Notes: generated from the letters alone by a model not told the origin. Positions 35,612 through 44,689 are shown, counted from the stretch's first letter. The stretch: 64,000 nucleotides of DNA from Hymenobacter glacialis (GCF_001816165.1 NZ_MDZC01000010.1:62001-126000); one strand, 5' to 3'. Translations and numbers: made by a program.

Positions 35612-35897
35612 GGTAGCAGGTATTTGGGTTCAGAAAGGTAACAAAAGACGGGGCAGAATGATTGGCTAATGGCCCGATTTATTGCATATTTCTGCAGCTA
35701 AATCAAGCCATGCGGTCAGGCCGCAATCCGTTGTGTCTGAGTCAGGAATGATACGCGAGCCACAGTGAATTGCGCGGCTGTCCGGCGAAGGTAATTGTGA
35801 ACACGCTACTCTGCCCGGCTACCTGGGGCAGACGTAGCAGGCATCATTCAAGGACGAAGGCCGCAATTTCGTGCTCATGCTACCTTTAGCAGCTCCC
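35612..35897. other. 286-base divergent intergenic region
   Basis: This separates the DUF6728-like gene (minus) from the NTF2-like gene (plus). A TACCTTTA at 35881-35888, one base off the -7 consensus, lies 9 bases before the plus-strand start. Nothing else is recognised. Confidence 0.45.
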
Positions 35898-36380
35898 ATG
35901 CCTTCCCTCCTAGTGAAAAAACTGCTCACCCCATTCATTGGTATTGCGCTTTGCGGCGCCAGCCTTCAAAGCCGCGCTCAAGCCACCGCCGCCGAAACCG
36001 CCGACGTCAAGAAAACCATCACCGCCTTTTTCGAGGGCATGCGCCAGGGCGACAGCACCGCCGTGCGCCGCACCCTGGCTCCTGGGGCGGTGTTCCACAC
36101 CATCGGGACCAAAGCCGGCGTCACCAAACTAGCGCCCGAGAGCCCGCTAGCTTTCCTCAAAGCCGTGGGCACGCCGCACCCTAAAGTCTGGGATGAGCGC
36201 ATCACCTTCGCCAATATTTTAATCGATGCCAACCTGGCCAGCGTCTGGACGCCCTACGAGTTCTACCTAGGCGGCACCTTCAGCCACTGCGGCTACAATT
36301 CGTTTCAGTTGGTGAAGCTGGCCGACGGCTGGAAAATTGCGCACGTTATTGACACGCGCCGCAAGGAGAAGTGCCGATAA
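35898..36380 (+). CDS. Secreted NTF2-like (SnoaL/DUF4440-type) protein
   Basis: A 160-residue exported protein. The signal peptide (MPSLLVKKLLTPFIGIALCG, cleaved near SRAQA) is followed by an NTF2-like cone-shaped domain (about 35-160), with DVKKTITAFFEGMRQGDSTAV, LAPGAVFHTIG, and late strands with WTPYEFYLGGTFSHCGYNSF and KIAHVIDTRR. NTF2-like domains bind small molecules or act as weak isomerases or hydrolases, and no catalytic set can be assigned. ATG at 35898 gives the best signal peptide, while in-frame ATG 35877 and GTG 35871 lie upstream. Confidence 0.8.
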   Translation: MPSLLVKKLLTPFIGIALCGASLQSRAQATAAETADVKKTITAFFEGMRQGDSTAVRRTLAPGAVFHTIGTKAGVTKLAPESPLAFLKAVGTPHPKVWDERITFANILIDANLASVWTPYEFYLGGTFSHCGYNSFQLVKLADGWKIAHVIDTRRKEKCR

Positions 36381-36401
36381 AGCCCTGGCATGCAGCTGTT
36401 T

Positions 36402-36782
36402 TTAATTAATTGGCTTAAAATCCAGCCAAACTGGGATTACACCAGCCCCTAGAGTTAGAGCCAAAGCAAATACTCCGCGAACCAAGCGTGATTCACCATG
36501 AATTTCAGAAGCTTGCCTTACTATTCTTCGGTGTTTTTTATCGTAGAATTTTTCTAAGAAATGAAAGATAACTAGGACCGGAATTATCAAAACAAACAGA
36601 GTCGCAACGCTACTTATTTGCAAGTCAACACGAACAATCTTAGTTAGCACAAGTAATACGTCGAATAATAGAAAGCCAAAAAACAAGCTCATCGCAGCAG
36701 TAGCTCTTTGCGTGCCATCGGACCATCTGGTTCGATGCGCTGCGCAATAAAACCAAATAAATAGTGTGTGCAAAAGCTGCAT
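36402..36782 (-). CDS. Hypothetical AT-rich three-helix membrane protein
   Basis: A 126-residue protein that I do not recognise. It has hydrophobic helices at about 30-50 (MSLFFGFLLFDVLLVLTKIV), 57-77 and 103-120, with a basic loop KKHRRIVRQ between the last two. The base composition is unlike its neighbours: the line starting at 36541 has 18 G or C out of 60. It begins 15 bases after the ispG stop on the same strand, so it is probably read from the ispG transcript. The composition suggests recent acquisition. Confidence 0.65.
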   Translation of the reverse strand: MQLLHTLFIWFYCAAHRTRWSDGTQRATAAMSLFFGFLLFDVLLVLTKIVRVDLQISSVATLFVLIIPVLVIFHFLEKFYDKKHRRIVRQASEIHGESRLVRGVFALALTLGAGVIPVWLDFKPIN

Positions 36783-36797
36783 GATGTTGTTATGAAC

Positions 36798-38786
36798 CTA
36801 CACACCCACCGGCTCCTCTACAACTTCCTTCTCAATCCAACGCCCGTCTTCGCGCATCAACTCAATTAGCTCGTCCACTGCGGCTTCTTCGGGCACTGAT
36901 TTCTTGATGACTTCCTGGCCGCGGTAGAGGGCAATTTTGCCTTTGCCTACGCCCACGTAGCCGTAGTCGGCGTCGGCCATTTCGCCGGGGCCATTCACGA
37001 TGCAGCCCATGATACCGATTTTGATGCCCTTAAGGTGGTCGGTGCGCTTGCGAATCATGGCGGTGGTTTCCTGCAGGTCAAACAGGGTACGGCCGCAGCT
37101 GGGGCAGCTGATGTACTCGGTTTTGCTCATGCGGGTGCGGGCCGCCTGCAGGATGCCAAACGAGAGCTGGTTCAGGCTGTCGATGGTGGTGAGCCATTCG
37201 GCTTTGGGGCGCTCCGGCAGCAGCTCGGTGCTCAGCACGATGCCGTCGCCGAGGCCGTCGAGCAACAGGCCGCCCACATCAGTAGCGGCGTAGAGCTGGG
37301 TTTGCTCATCGCGCAGGGCCGGATATTGCCGGTTGATGATGACCGGGCAATTGACGCCCGCGTTCATCAGCTCAAAAAAGGCACGCCGGATTTCCGGCAT
37401 GGCGTGGGCGTTTTCGGTGTACAAAAACACCACCACCGTGCGGTCTTCGCGCAATTGGTTGAGGGCCGGTGCCGTCAGAGACGCCAGGTTGTGAAACACA
37501 AAATTCAGCGTCGGGTGCTTCATGGCGGCCACGGCGTATTCAGCCTGCGTGAGCACGGGGAAATGGTCGGCGCGGTGGCCGGCGTCGCGCCAAGCGCTGT
37601 AGTCCACTATTTCCTTCAGGCCATTGGGCAGCATAAAGGGCGAAGGCACCTGACCGGTGTAGATGTAGTCAGCGCCCAAATCCGACATCTGAAACTTGTC
37701 GAGAAAAGGCGAGTACAGCTGGCCGGCCGCACGCAAATCGGCGAATTCCAGGCCCTGCAGGCGCGATAAATCCGCGATAACCCGGGGCACGTTGGCCCCG
37801 CCGATGTTCTCTACTTCGCGCGTCACGCGGCGGAAGTATTGGAAGGGGTTGATTGGTTCCTCACCTACCACCGGCGCGATAGGCTGCGCCAACTCCGCGC
37901 GGTGCGTGTAGCGGTCAATCAGCATTTTGGCCACCGGAGCCTCTGCTTCCGGCGCTTCGGTCAGGCTCACGCGCACGGTGTCGCCCAGGCCATCTTCCAG
38001 CAGCGTGCCGATGCCCACGGCACTCTTGATGCGACCATCTTCGGCTTCGCCGGCTTCGGTCACGCCCAGGTGCAACGGGTAGGGCTGCAGGCCTTCTTCG
38101 TCGAGCTTTTGCACCAGCATGCGGTAGGCCTGCACCATTACCTGGGTGTTGCTGGCCTTCATGCTCAGCACCACGTTGTAGTAGTTTTCTTCCTCACATA
38201 GGCGCAGAAACTCCAGCGCCGACTCCACCATGCCCAGCGGGGTGTCGCCGTAGCGGCTCAAAATGCGGTCCGACAGCGAGCCGTGGTTGGTGCCGATGCG
38301 CATGGCGGTGCCGTACTGCTTGCAAATCTGAACCAGTGGCCGAAACCGCTCGCGGATGCGCTCCACTTCGGCCGCGTAGGTGGCGTCGGTGTATTCTATT
38401 TCTTCAAATTTCTTCTTGTCGGCGTAGTTGCCGGGGTTCACGCGCACTTTCTCCACGATGCGGGCGGCCAGCTCGGCGGCGTTGGGCGTGAAGTGAATGT
38501 CGGCGATGAGCGGCACGTTGCAGCCGCGCTTGCGCAGCTCTTTCTTTATTTCCAGCAGGTTTTGGGCCTCTTTCATGCTGGGCGCGGTGATGCGCACGTA
38601 CTCGCAGCCGGCCTCCACCATGCGCAGCGTCTGCTCCACCGAGCCCAGCGTGTCCATGGTGTCCACGGTGGTCATGCTCTGCACCCGAATGGGGTAATTG
38701 CCGCCCAGCGGAATATCGCCAATGTTCACCACGCGGGCTACACGGCGTTTGTACTCGGTCAGGCTGGGGCAATACGTTTTATTCAT
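36798..38786 (-). CDS. ispG: 4-hydroxy-3-methylbut-2-en-1-yl diphosphate synthase IspG (long form)
   Basis: A 662-residue cytoplasmic [4Fe-4S] enzyme of the MEP isoprenoid pathway that makes HMBPP. The N-terminal TIM barrel has YPIRVQSMTTVDTMDT and LIADIHFTPNAAELAA. A long insert domain (about 290-540) separates it from the C-terminal iron-sulfur domain with CPSCGRTLFDLQ and GIMGCIVNGPGEMADADYGY, which supply the cluster cysteines. The extra domain is usual for plants, Chlamydiae and Bacteroidetes, in contrast with the 370-residue E. coli form. A -7 element lies 43 bases upstream. Confidence 0.95.
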   Translation of the reverse strand: MNKTYCPSLTEYKRRVARVVNIGDIPLGGNYPIRVQSMTTVDTMDTLGSVEQTLRMVEAGCEYVRITAPSMKEAQNLLEIKKELRKRGCNVPLIADIHFTPNAAELAARIVEKVRVNPGNYADKKKFEEIEYTDATYAAEVERIRERFRPLVQICKQYGTAMRIGTNHGSLSDRILSRYGDTPLGMVESALEFLRLCEEENYYNVVLSMKASNTQVMVQAYRMLVQKLDEEGLQPYPLHLGVTEAGEAEDGRIKSAVGIGTLLEDGLGDTVRVSLTEAPEAEAPVAKMLIDRYTHRAELAQPIAPVVGEEPINPFQYFRRVTREVENIGGANVPRVIADLSRLQGLEFADLRAAGQLYSPFLDKFQMSDLGADYIYTGQVPSPFMLPNGLKEIVDYSAWRDAGHRADHFPVLTQAEYAVAAMKHPTLNFVFHNLASLTAPALNQLREDRTVVVFLYTENAHAMPEIRRAFFELMNAGVNCPVIINRQYPALRDEQTQLYAATDVGGLLLDGLGDGIVLSTELLPERPKAEWLTTIDSLNQLSFGILQAARTRMSKTEYISCPSCGRTLFDLQETTAMIRKRTDHLKGIKIGIMGCIVNGPGEMADADYGYVGVGKGKIALYRGQEVIKKSVPEEAAVDELIELMREDGRWIEKEVVEEPVGV

Positions 38787-38829
38787 AACCCGAAAACTAG
38801 GGAGGGAAGGCGAAAGTTGCGCCGTGACA

Positions 38830-38837
38830 CAAAGGTA
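38830..38837 (-). promoter_or_regulatory. -7 promoter element (TACCTTTG) for ispG
   Basis: An exact TAnnTTTG on the minus strand, 43 bases before the ispG ATG at 38786. Confidence 0.5.
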
Positions 38838-38961
38838 AAGCGGGCAGCGGCGGGCGCCACCCCTGCCGGCGCAACTTCTGGCTGGGGTTCGCTGTCTGTG
38901 TTACTCCGCACCTACCTGCGCCGCAGGGACCAAAGAAGTCGCATTCCAAACGCCATATATT

Positions 38962-39447
38962 ATGCTCTCTTTCAAATATTTACTTCTGGGCATCGGACTG
39001 AGTGCAACACTTCCCAGTTTCGGCCAGCAGGTGGCCGTCATCAAGTTTCCCGAGCTGCAAAAGCGCCTGACCCGGCAGACCGACACCACGTACGTGGTCA
39101 ATTTCTGGGCCACCTGGTGCGGCCCCTGCGTGAAGGAACTGCCCAACTTCGAGCAGGTGGGCAGCGCCAATGCCAACAAGAAAGTAAAGGTGCTGCTCGT
39201 AAGCCTTGATTACGCCTCGCAACTGGACAAAAAAGTGAAGCCCTTCGTGAAGGCACGCGGCCTCAAGTCCGAAGTGGTGCTTCTCAATGAACCCGACCCG
39301 AACTCCTGGCTGGGGCAGGTAGATGCCCAGTGGACGGGCTCCATCCCTTTCACGCTCATCATCAACAACAAAACCAAGCAGCGCGCCACCTTCGAGCAGG
39401 AGCTCTCCAAAGCCGAGCTTACAGCTGCCCTTCGGAAATTTTTGTAA
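38962..39447 (+). CDS. TlpA-like thioredoxin-fold protein
   Basis: A 161-residue exported thiol-disulfide protein. A signal peptide ends near SFGQ (21). The thioredoxin fold includes VVNFWATWCGPCVKELPNFE, with the redox pair C53 and C56, and a late cis-proline region (GSIPFTLIIN). It probably keeps periplasmic thiols reduced or matures cytochromes. The redoxin gene that follows starts 70 bases after this stop on the same strand, which suggests a shared transcript. Confidence 0.9.
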   Translation: MLSFKYLLLGIGLSATLPSFGQQVAVIKFPELQKRLTRQTDTTYVVNFWATWCGPCVKELPNFEQVGSANANKKVKVLLVSLDYASQLDKKVKPFVKARGLKSEVVLLNEPDPNSWLGQVDAQWTGSIPFTLIINNKTKQRATFEQELSKAELTAALRKFL

Positions 39448-39517
39448 TTTAATGGCAGACTCACAGCCAGTTGTGCCCCGGTTCTCTCTTTATCATCAAC
39501 CCAACCTTCTTCGTGCC

Positions 39518-40129
39518 ATGAAAAGAATACTGCCCCTCTCCCTGCTCTGCTTCGCTTTGCTGTTGAGCAGCTTCATCCTGCGGCCTCAATCCGAGGGCTA
39601 CCAGGTAGGCGACAAAGCCACCGATTTCAAGCTGAAGAACATCGACGGCAAAATGGTGTCCCTGGCCGACAACAAAACCGCTAAGGGCTACATCGTGGTA
39701 TTCACCTGCAACACCTGCCCTTACGCCAAGGCCTACGAAGCCCGCATCATCGCCCTCAACCAGAAATACGCCGCCCAGGGCTACCCCGTAGTGGCCATCA
39801 ACCCGAACGACCCTGGCGTGGCTCCCGGCGACTCCTACGCTGCCATGCAAACCAAGAAATACGCCTTCCCTTACTTGCAGGACGAAAGCCAGAAAATAGC
39901 CAAAGCCTATGGTGCCACCCGCACCCCGCAGCTCTACGTGCTGCAGCGCCAGGGCAACGACTTTGTGGTTTCCTACATCGGCGCCATTGATGACAATTCC
40001 GAAGATGCCACCCTCGTAAAAACCAAATACGTGGAAAACGCCATGACCGAAATCATGGCCGGCAAGCCCGCCACTACTAATTCCACTAAAGCCATTGGCT
40101 GCACCATTAAGTGGAAAAAGCAGGCTTAA
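39518..40129 (+). CDS. Redoxin family protein (PRX_like1 type)
   Basis: A 203-residue exported thioredoxin-fold protein. A signal peptide (about 1-22) precedes GYQVGDKATDFKLKNIDGK, typical of AhpC/TSA-type proteins. VVFTCNTCPYAKAYE carries C64 and C67, and GATRTPQLYVL supplies the cis-proline loop. FTCN-CPYAKAYE is the signature of the PRX_like1 group, a poorly characterised periplasmic family. Longer open frames reach back to 39323, but they overlap the upstream TlpA-like gene, and ATG 39518 gives a good signal peptide. Confidence 0.9.
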   Translation: MKRILPLSLLCFALLLSSFILRPQSEGYQVGDKATDFKLKNIDGKMVSLADNKTAKGYIVVFTCNTCPYAKAYEARIIALNQKYAAQGYPVVAINPNDPGVAPGDSYAAMQTKKYAFPYLQDESQKIAKAYGATRTPQLYVLQRQGNDFVVSYIGAIDDNSEDATLVKTKYVENAMTEIMAGKPATTNSTKAIGCTIKWKKQA

Positions 40130-40164
40130 TCAGCCGGCAATTTTGTAGCTCTAGTAGCTAAAAG

Positions 40165-40257
40165 AACGTCATGCTGAGCTTGTCGAAGCATCTCTACCGC
40201 GATACTAAAATTGATTAGTTACGCAGTAGAGATGCTTGACAAGCTCAGCATGACGTT
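40165..40257. repeat. Dispersed hairpin repeat, copy 4 (variant core)
   Basis: Arms 40165-40197 and 40226-40257 pair with a single unpaired base. The core TGAGCTTGTCGAAGC differs from the TGAGCGCAGCCGAAGC of the other copies, and the opposite arm changes in step (GCTTGACAAGCTCA). It lies between convergent genes. Confidence 0.88.
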
Positions 40258-40273
40258 TTAATATTGTAGGTGA

Positions 40274-41254
40274 CTAAAAAGAACCCGTTTCCAACACAAT
40301 CTTGCCAATGTGCGCGCTGCTTTCCATGAGGCGGTGCGCTTCGGCAGCTTCAGCCAGGGGAAAAGTCTTGTCAATCAAGGGCCGGAATTTGCCGGCCGCT
40401 ATCAGCGGCCACACGTGCCGTTCCACCTCGGCGGCCAGCGCGGCTTTAAAATCGTCGGAGCGGGGCCGCAGGGTGCTGCCCGTAATGCTCAGGCGGCGCC
40501 GCATGACGTCCAGGGCGTTGAACTCACCGGCCGCCCCCTGCATGGCGTTGATAAATACCAGGCGCCCGTCGTCATTCAGCAAGCGTAGGTTTTTGGCAAT
40601 GTATTCGCCGCCCACCATGTCGAGTATCACGTCCATCCCCACGTCTTTAAGCACTTCCTCAAAGTCTTCGGTCTTGTAATTAACGGTCCAGTCGGCCCCC
40701 AGTTCCGCGCAGGCCGCACACTTGGCATCCTCCCCGGCGGTGATAGCAACCCGGCTACCCAGGGCTTTTGCCAGCTGAATAGCTGTAGTGCCAATGCCGC
40801 TGCTGCCCCCGTGCGCTAGCAGCGTTTCACCAGCCTGCAATGCCCCCCGCTGAAACACGTTGTGCCACACCGTGAACACGGTTTCGGGCAGGGCTGCTGC
40901 CTCAATCATGCTAAGTCCCTCGGGCACCGGCAGGCAATGCCGGGCGTCGACCACGGCAAACTCGGCGTAGCCGCCGGCAGGCAACAGCGCACAAACGGCA
41001 TCGCCCGCCTGCCAGCGCGCAACGGCGGCACCGCATTGCTCCACCACGCCCGCAATTTCCAGGCCCGGTACCAGCCCGCTCACCTCGCCGCTGCCGGCAT
41101 ACTTGCCCTGCCGCATCAGCACATCGGGCCGGTTGACGCCGGCTGCCAGCACCCGAACGAGCACCTGGTGGGGCGCGGGCAGCGGGCGGCCGCGTTCTTG
41201 CACGTGCAGAACTTCGGCCCCGCCGGGCGCTTGAATAACGACTGCTTTCATCAT
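40274..41254 (-). CDS. NAD(P)H quinone oxidoreductase (PIG3/QOR type)
   Basis: A 326-residue zinc-independent medium-chain dehydrogenase. The N-terminal GroES-like domain (APHQVLVRVLAAGVNRPDVLMRQGKY) lacks the zinc cysteine set. The Rossmann domain has TLLAHGGSSGIGTTAIQLAKALGS, followed by LDMVGGEYIAKNLRLL. The C-terminal IDKTFPLAEAAEAHRLMESS is typical of the PIG3-like group. It likely reduces quinones or other enones with NADPH. ATG at 41254 is followed immediately by a second ATG, so either may be used. Confidence 0.92.
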   Translation of the reverse strand: MMKAVVIQAPGGAEVLHVQERGRPLPAPHQVLVRVLAAGVNRPDVLMRQGKYAGSGEVSGLVPGLEIAGVVEQCGAAVARWQAGDAVCALLPAGGYAEFAVVDARHCLPVPEGLSMIEAAALPETVFTVWHNVFQRGALQAGETLLAHGGSSGIGTTAIQLAKALGSRVAITAGEDAKCAACAELGADWTVNYKTEDFEEVLKDVGMDVILDMVGGEYIAKNLRLLNDDGRLVFINAMQGAAGEFNALDVMRRRLSITGSTLRPRSDDFKAALAAEVERHVWPLIAAGKFRPLIDKTFPLAEAAEAHRLMESSAHIGKIVLETGSF

Positions 41255-41294
41255 AAAGGGGTTGATGGGGCCTCAAAACCAAGCCCGCAAGCTC

Positions 41295-41339
41295 ATGAAA
41301 CGTAAAAGGGCCTTTTCCGGAGGCCCTTTTACGTTTCAT
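41295..41339. terminator. Hairpin of terminator type with no obvious gene before it
   Basis: ATGAAACGTAAAAGGGCCT (41295-41313) is the exact inverse of 41321-41339, with a 7-base loop. A and T runs flank the GGGCC core. It lies between divergent genes, so neither neighbour ends here. Confidence 0.65.
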
Positions 41340-41558
41340 TTCTAGAAAACACTTGGCTACTCGCCGCTCGCCGCTGAAGTAAGCGCCGGGCAGTTGTTGT
41401 AAGTTGAAATCAAGCAAAGGCTGTGGCAGGCACCGGCCGAATCATTGTAGCGCCGCAGGGAGTAGAAATACCAAGCCAAACCGCTTCTAAGCTCAACCCA
41501 AGTGCGAAATAGCACGTTCTTTGACCGGCGCATTCAGGCTAGTCTTGCTCAAAAATTC

Positions 41559-42104
41559 ATGAAAACCCCACGTTTTGTCCCGGCGCTGTTGGTCGCTGCC
41601 CGATTCACCGGCCTGGCGGCCTGGCAAACCGGCCGCTTGTTCCGGCAGTTGGCCGCCCGGGCGCTCGACAGCGTGCAGGACGTGCTGCGGGCCGAAGTGG
41701 AGAAAGGCAACCTGAAACTGGTGACTGATTTCCTGGCCGATAAAGCCCTGCCCGCCGCCCGCGTCATCCTGGTGGAACAAATGACCGTTAGGCTGCTGGT
41801 GCGGCTGGGGCTGCGCGGTGCGTTGGCCTCCAACGTAGTGGGCTGGGTGCTGCCCCTGGTGCTGGAAAAGCTGCTGGTGGCCGGCCACAAGAGTGGCATG
41901 TTCGACAAGCTCCGGGCAAATGCTACGGTGAGCGAATCGCTGGAAAAGCTGGACGAGCTGCGCCGGGCCACCTGGAAAATACTGGTGCCCGACCCCGGCA
42001 CCAGCGCCGAAGAAATAGCTGATGATGGACTTAGCCCTCGGCTGCCGCTGCTGTTGGCAGCTTCTAGCCCAGCGCCCGCAAAAAGTGCAAAACCAGCAAA
42101 ATGA
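41559..42104 (+). CDS. Hypothetical protein
   Basis: A 181-residue protein of unknown family. It starts MKTPRFVPALLVAARFTGLA and is rich in leucine, alanine and valine. A moderately hydrophobic stretch near 86-107 (LASNVVGWVLPLVLEKLLVA) could be one membrane helix or a buried amphipathic helix. The end is proline- and alanine-rich with several lysines (SSPAPAKSAKPAK). No catalytic motif is seen. The ATG at 41559 is more likely than an in-frame codon 57 bases upstream. It converges with glnN. Confidence 0.6.
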   Translation: MKTPRFVPALLVAARFTGLAAWQTGRLFRQLAARALDSVQDVLRAEVEKGNLKLVTDFLADKALPAARVILVEQMTVRLLVRLGLRGALASNVVGWVLPLVLEKLLVAGHKSGMFDKLRANATVSESLEKLDELRRATWKILVPDPGTSAEEIADDGLSPRLPLLLAASSPAPAKSAKPAK

Positions 42105-42170
42105 GCAGTGAAACGAGCGGTGTTTTAGCGAAATAATCCCGCAAACGATTGTGGCGCTCTTCCAAAAAAA

Positions 42171-42189
42171 GGCGCCTCACGGAGGCACC
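42171..42189. terminator. Weak hairpin between the unknown gene and glnN
   Basis: GGCGCCTC (42171-42178) pairs with GAGGCACC (42182-42189) with one wobble position and a 3-base loop, with A7 before and TCTTT after. It suits a terminator shared by convergent genes but is imperfect. Confidence 0.45.
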
Positions 42190-42252
42190 TCTTTAAAAAC
42201 CGGGGCGCGGCGAGAATTCCCACCCAACACCGGACCCGATTCCGTCCCCTGA

Positions 42253-44442
42253 CTACCGGCTGAACAACAGTTCGCGGTATTTTACCAGGGGCCAGTCCTC
42301 GTCGGCCACCATTTGCTCGAGCTTGTCAACAGCGCGGCGAATGGGGTCGAATTTTGGTTTTACTTCTTCGCAATACGCCACGGCCAGTGTGCGGGCGTCT
42401 CCGAGTTTGTTTGCTCGTTTCCGTGCCTCAATCATGGCATCGGTATTGGTTTTAATGGTGGTGACGTGGCGGGAAATGGCTTTAATCATTTCAATTGTCA
42501 CCTGGCTGTTTTCGTCGTCGAGGCCCAGCTCGCGCAGGCCGCGCACGTTGTTTACCAGCTTGGTTTGGTACAAAAGCGCCGTGGGGATGATGTGGTTAAT
42601 GGCCAAATCGCCCATTACGCGGCTTTCAATTTGAATTTTTTTCTGGTATTCTTCCAGCAATATTTCGTGGCGGGCATGCAGCTCCACTTCCGTGAAAATG
42701 CCGTGGCGTGCAAACAGCTCAGCCGCATCGGCCCGCACAATGGCGTCGAGGGCCTGGGGCGTAGTAGCGATGTTGCTTAAGCCCCGCTTTTCGGCTTCCT
42801 GCTTCCACCCGTCCGAATAGCCGTTGCCTTCGAAGCGAATGGCCTTGGAGCTGATGACGTACTCGCGCAGCACCTCCACAATGGCTACTTCCTTCTTTTT
42901 GCCTTCACTGATGAGGGCATCAACTGATTCCTTAAAGTCAATGAGCTGGTCGGCTACAATCGTGTTGAGCACCGTCATAGCCGACGAGCAGTTGGCCGAT
43001 GAACCCACGGCCCGGAATTCAAACTTGTTGCCGGTGAAGGCGAACGGGGAAGTCCGGTTACGGTCCGTGTTGTCTAGCAAGATAGCAGGAATTTTATCAA
43101 TTCCCAGCTTCATATAAATATTGTCGCCTTTGTCGAGCGGGAGCTTGGCGGTGCGCTCCAGCTCATCGAGCACCGAGTCCAGCATCGAGCCCAGAAACAC
43201 CGACATTATGGCGGGCGGCGCTTCGTTGGCACCGAGGCGGTGGTCGTTGCTGGCCGAGGCGATGCTGGCTCGCAGCAGGTCGGCGTAGCGGTGCACGGCC
43301 TGAATGGTGGTGATGAGGAAGGCCAGGAACTGCAGGTTCTCTTTGGGCCGGCGGCCGGGCGCGAGCAGGTTTACGCCGGTGTCGGTGCTCAGGGCCCAGT
43401 TGTTGTGCTTGCCGCTGCCGTTCACGCCGGCGTAGGGCTTCTCGTGCAGCAACACCTTGAAGTTGTGGCGCTCAGCCACGCGGTCCATCACGTCCATCAA
43501 CAGCTGGTTGTGGTCGATGGCCAGGTTAGCGTCCTCAAAGGTGGGGGCGCACTCAAACTGATTGGGGGCCACCTCGTTGTGGCGCGTGCGGAGCGGAATG
43601 CCCAGTAGGTTGGATTCCTCCTCAAACTCCACCATGAAACCGTGCACCCGCGCCGGAATGGAGCCAAAGTAATGGTCGTCGAGCTGCTGGCCCTTGGCAG
43701 GCGCGTGGCCAAACACGGTGCGGCCGGTCATCACCAGGTCGGGGCGGGCATCGTACAACGCCTTGTCAACCAGGAAGTACTCCTGCTCAATGCCCAACGT
43801 GGTGCTCACGCGGCTCACGTCTTTGTCGAAGTACTGGCACACCTCCAGGGCAGCTTTTTCGAGCACGCCCAGCGACTTCAGCAAAGGCGCCTTATAATCG
43901 AGCGCCTCGCCGGTGTAGGCCACGAAGATGGTGGGAATGCATAGGGTTCTGGACCCTACCGTTTCGATGATGAAAGCGGGCGAAGTGGGGTCCCAGGCCG
44001 TGTAGCCGCGGGCCTCAAAGGTGTTGCGAATGCCGCCGTTGGGGAAAGACGAGGCATCGGGTTCCTGCTGCACCAGTGCGGAGCCTTTGAAATTTTCAAT
44101 CGGCCGGCCATCCGAGTTCAGGTCGAAGAAGGAGTCGTGTTTTTCAGCCGTTGAGCCCGTGAGGGGCTGAAACCAGTGCGTGTAGTGGGTGGCGCCCTTG
44201 GCCATGGCCCAGGTTTTCATGGCCGAAGCCACAGCGTCGGCCACGTTGCGCTCCACCGTGGCGCCCTGCTTGATGGCCGCCTGCAGCTTTTTGAAGTAAT
44301 CGCCGGGCATGGTTGCCCGCATGGCCTCCAGGTTAAATACATTTTGCCCGAAACTATCGGAGCGGCGCGCTGCGGCGGGAATCACCTTAATGGGGCGGCG
44401 CTGATTGACGAGTTCTAGGGCTTTGAAACGGAGAATGGCCAT
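42253..44442 (-). CDS. glnN: Glutamine synthetase type III
   Basis: A 729-residue cytoplasmic enzyme that makes glutamine from glutamate, ammonia and ATP. The size and motifs are those of GSIII: HWFQPLTGSTAEKHDSFFD, GIEQEYFLVDKALYDARPDL with metal-binding glutamates, EFEEESNLLGIPLRTRHNEVAPNQFE and the ATP-site NGSGKHNNWALSTDTG. GSIII is the common nitrogen-assimilating form in Bacteroidetes. The start is ATG at 44442. The region upstream is AT-rich and contains a -7 element in the expected orientation. Confidence 0.96.
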   Translation of the reverse strand: MAILRFKALELVNQRRPIKVIPAAARRSDSFGQNVFNLEAMRATMPGDYFKKLQAAIKQGATVERNVADAVASAMKTWAMAKGATHYTHWFQPLTGSTAEKHDSFFDLNSDGRPIENFKGSALVQQEPDASSFPNGGIRNTFEARGYTAWDPTSPAFIIETVGSRTLCIPTIFVAYTGEALDYKAPLLKSLGVLEKAALEVCQYFDKDVSRVSTTLGIEQEYFLVDKALYDARPDLVMTGRTVFGHAPAKGQQLDDHYFGSIPARVHGFMVEFEEESNLLGIPLRTRHNEVAPNQFECAPTFEDANLAIDHNQLLMDVMDRVAERHNFKVLLHEKPYAGVNGSGKHNNWALSTDTGVNLLAPGRRPKENLQFLAFLITTIQAVHRYADLLRASIASASNDHRLGANEAPPAIMSVFLGSMLDSVLDELERTAKLPLDKGDNIYMKLGIDKIPAILLDNTDRNRTSPFAFTGNKFEFRAVGSSANCSSAMTVLNTIVADQLIDFKESVDALISEGKKKEVAIVEVLREYVISSKAIRFEGNGYSDGWKQEAEKRGLSNIATTPQALDAIVRADAAELFARHGIFTEVELHARHEILLEEYQKKIQIESRVMGDLAINHIIPTALLYQTKLVNNVRGLRELGLDDENSQVTIEMIKAISRHVTTIKTNTDAMIEARKRANKLGDARTLAVAYCEEVKPKFDPIRRAVDKLEQMVADEDWPLVKYRELLFSR

Positions 44443-44495
44443 GGAGGAAGTAACCGAGCGGGAATAGTTGGTACCAATAATGGATTATCTGGAAG

Positions 44496-44503
44496 CAAAG
44501 ATA
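44496..44503 (-). promoter_or_regulatory. -7 promoter element (TATCTTTG) for glnN
   Basis: An exact TAnnTTTG on the minus strand, 53 bases before the glnN ATG. A TTTG at 44527-44530 on the same strand, 23 bases further upstream, could be the -33 element. Confidence 0.6.
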
Positions 44504-44678
44504 AAGCAACGAAAGTACTTTCACTTCAAATGGCCCTAAAATCACAGGGCATTTTTCAGAAAAACGATAATTATTAGCAAAAACCCCTATCCTATTACAA
44601 CCCTAATCAGCCAAAAACTTACTTATCGCTCATTGTTACCCTAATTTTATCATCATATACCAGATGTCTCTCCCCTCT

Positions 44679-44686
44679 ATCTTTGT
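44679..44686 (+). promoter_or_regulatory. -7 promoter element (TATCTTTG) at the start of the LTA-synthase-like gene
   Basis: An exact TAnnTTTG that ends 3 bases before the GTG at 44690. By the usual spacing, transcription would start at or next to that codon. Confidence 0.55.
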
Positions 44687-44689
44687 TGA

